Below are positions 61,680 through 64,000 of a stretch of 64,000 bases of DNA, piece by piece. Position 1 is the first letter of the stretch; the number at the start of each line of letters is the position of its first letter. The stretch is from Liolophura sinensis (taxonomy: Eukaryota > Mollusca > Polyplacophora > Chitonida > Chitonidae). The notes under the pieces were generated by a model that had not been told where the DNA came from, did no database searches, and worked only from the letters and a program-made list of their open reading frames with translations. The stretch spans positions 46,908,521 to 46,972,520 of the forward strand of contig NC_088302.1 in NCBI RefSeq assembly GCF_032854445.1. Reading direction: 5' to 3'. The position numbers and the translations under genes are program-made.

Positions 61680-64000
61680 GCTGTAGGAGTTTGTATGCGA
61701 TGTTAATGTCCAAACAAAGATACAACTCTTAAGGAATAGAGCCTGTCCATTGGTGTCAGTGAACGAGTTGACAGGACCGTGAGAACGCAGCTTAAATATT
61801 AGCCATTCTGATGCCACCGAGTTCAGGACTGCGCGAGGCAATATGCCCTGTTCTTTCTTACTCACAATGCGTGTGTGAATCAGTATATTGCATCTATTTT
61901 TATTTTATTTTTTATTTTATTTTTTATGTGGTTATTTATTACTAAATAATGGTTGATGGATTCCTTGATTTTGTTTAATTTTCGAAGAGAGGTGATCGCC
62001 GGGGTAAAATACCTAATTAGCAATCTACTGACCATATACGATCCCAGACGTGGTGAAGAGTCTCGTATCTTAGGCCTACTGTGTGAGTCATGCCCCGTTT
62101 CTCTCTCAAATGGAGTCTGACAGGTGCAAATGACATTTTTTGTCATGGAATATACCTGATCATATTGTTATACCACGAGAAAAGCAATCGGCAGTAATTT
62201 TCCTCTCCGTCCTCATATCTGCTACTGATCGTCGAGACAACTGATTATTATTTCTAACGTTTTTCAGTGTTAAATTGTTCGGCTTCATCTCCGCTCTCAG
62301 GGACCGCATTTCTTCGCACGGACAGAGTGCAGGCTTTGAGGGAACAGCTTAACTACTCATCATGGGGGAATTTAAATACTGAAAGACCACAACACAGGGA
62401 GCAAATTCAGAGCAGCGGGGATAGTGTGATAACTGGCAGTTGGGCACGCGTAACCTGTGAAATACGGCCTTTTGTCAATTTACTTCAATCAAGGTTTTAT
62501 TCTAACTGTTCATGTAAATACATTCTTGATAAAACATTTTTGCTGTCAGGCCTGATGACGGCATTTGTAGCAACAAATGTCTCATAATAGAAATGATAAG
62601 CAGCTTTGTATGAGAAATACGGAAATCACCTGTTCTAGCTGTGTTCACTGCAGCACTTCTCTATATAGGTCAATTCTTGATTTGATTCGGTCACGGGATT
62701 AACATTGGAGAATAGATCGTCTAAGGGGTTTACTCGGCAGAACAGAAGACAACGTTCCTTATTACAATAACGTTCTCTTAGTCCGACAAGGGGTCCACCG
62801 AGACACTCGGTCAATCCTGGCGTACGGAACAAAACTATAACTGAACTGCTACTTCAAGTCTGCTTGAAACCCATTAATCGTGATTAATTGATCAATATCA
62901 AGCCAAGAAATCAGCGGACAAGGACGGTAAACCGCTTTACGCTAGCCGACAAAGTAGTACTTTTGAGAGTGAAGGCTTTTGCTTGTCAGTGTAGTTATGC
63001 CAAAACGGTGACTTATGCAGAGCAAAAGTGACAGCATAAATATTCCCTCGACAACCAGGAGAAATGCTTTACTGTGGTGATACTGTGGCCCAAGCCGTTA
63101 GACACTTGAGGGCAGTGTTAGTCAGCCAAGACCATGGATGTTGCAAGGTTAGCGCACGCTCAAGGTCATGGAACAAGGACAATAACATGGATCTTCAGGT
63201 ACGATGTGTATCTCTTTACTTTGGCATCTAATCACCCTTTCAGATATCTACCTTTCATTAAACATGTTTGACATTTGCCTATTACAAAATTATAGAGCCG
63301 TTTTCTCTGTACAGATCAAATAATTCACGCTGAACGCTTGAGTAGATTTACTGTTCTTTGCATTAAAATAGCCGGTATATTTTGCGGTAGAAATTGCTCA
63401 TGTCCTTCAGAGGACCTTACCTTGTAAGATTGTCAGTACTTCACAGTGGGCGGTGTTGCTATGCTTGAGCTTTGAAGTAAAATGTGTCAATAGAATCTGA
63501 CACATGTGTCAGAATGTGTTTAAAACTGATGTTCAGATGCAATGCCACTATTTTAGCAGAGATTTTTCATAATAATAGGCTTGTGACTTAGGGAAAGAGA
63601 ACTAAAAAGGGTTTTGTAAAAGCAACATATATCGGCTGTACATCAACAACGGTACACATGAATTTCTTCTTAACCACTCTCATGTACTAATCGCCAAATA
63701 ATGGCCACTACAGTCATTATCACAGATTCTCAGAGAACATCGGACACTGTTCAAATATTACATATCCAAAGACGTGAATTCCACAAGGAAAATCCTGGTT
63801 GTCATTTGTTTCATAAGACAAGACGAACTAAAGATCACATTATCATAGCACATGCACATGCCGTTGGCAAACAAAACAAGTTTAATATAATGCAAAAAGG
63901 GGGTTATTTTCATATATTGACTGACAAACGTGATGTGTGGTTTGACTGCAGCTGTTGGTCAGCAAACATCACAATCTTGCTTCATGACTGGACGTGTCTC
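61680..64000. other. Unassigned right-hand flank
   Basis: No exon, repeat family or RNA gene recognised. Short frames, for example 62267-62587, lack domain signatures, splice context and codon bias. A (TTTTAT)n low-complexity patch lies at 61895-61930. Confidence 0.6.

Noticed and set aside
62267-62587. 106-codon plus-strand frame in the right flank
   Set aside because: No homology I recognise, no supporting splice sites or neighbours; compatible with chance.

Overview
This is eukaryotic, intron-rich invertebrate DNA, most likely from a mollusc and plausibly a bivalve. The evidence is GT-AG exons of animal genes, tRNA-derived SINEs with an (AAATAAAT)n tail, a Penelope-type GIY-YIG retroelement, abundant minisatellites, and a DZIP3-type HEPN/NACHT gene of the sort expanded in molluscs. 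The organism call is inference. There is no bacterial-style gene organisation, no rRNA, no free-standing tRNA and no CRISPR array.

Three genes can be reconstructed exon by exon with matching intron phases. (1) On the minus strand, 3160-12034, lies the 5' part of tryptophan 2,3-dioxygenase (TDO2): eight coding exons, 213 residues, with the C-terminal exons beyond the left edge. Its introns carry a head-to-head Penelope palindrome (about 1.56-3.13 kb), a roughly 22-copy 72-bp minisatellite (4.5-6.1 kb) and an in-frame candidate cassette exon. (2) On the plus strand, 17594-57475, lies a complete BRCA2: 27 coding exons, 3,322 predicted residues, with a PALB2-type N-terminal motif, 17 BRC repeats in two subfamilies, the helical/OB/Tower DNA-binding domain, and a very short C terminus whose stop codon sits in the first unit of a 3'UTR tandem array. 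(3) On the minus strand, 36222-42817, entirely inside the 10.9-kb BRCA2 intron 13, lies an intact five-exon NLR-like gene encoding HEPN(DZIP3 type)-CARD-NACHT-LRR, about 1,100 residues. It is an innate-immune-type receptor nested antisense in a DNA-repair gene.

The interval 12.0-17.6 kb separates the divergently transcribed TDO2 and BRCA2 and holds a TTAA-flanked MITE and dispersed repeats. From 57.5 to 64 kb no gene is recognised. That stretch holds two well-preserved SINEs, other SINE fragments and an old imperfect 0.8-kb inverted repeat.

A recurring theme is that several tandem arrays begin at, or are built from, exon boundaries: the TDO2 exon 7 acceptor, the 3' end and donor of BRCA2 exon 18, and the BRCA2 terminal codons. 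No functional link between the three genes is visible beyond their physical nesting and adjacency.
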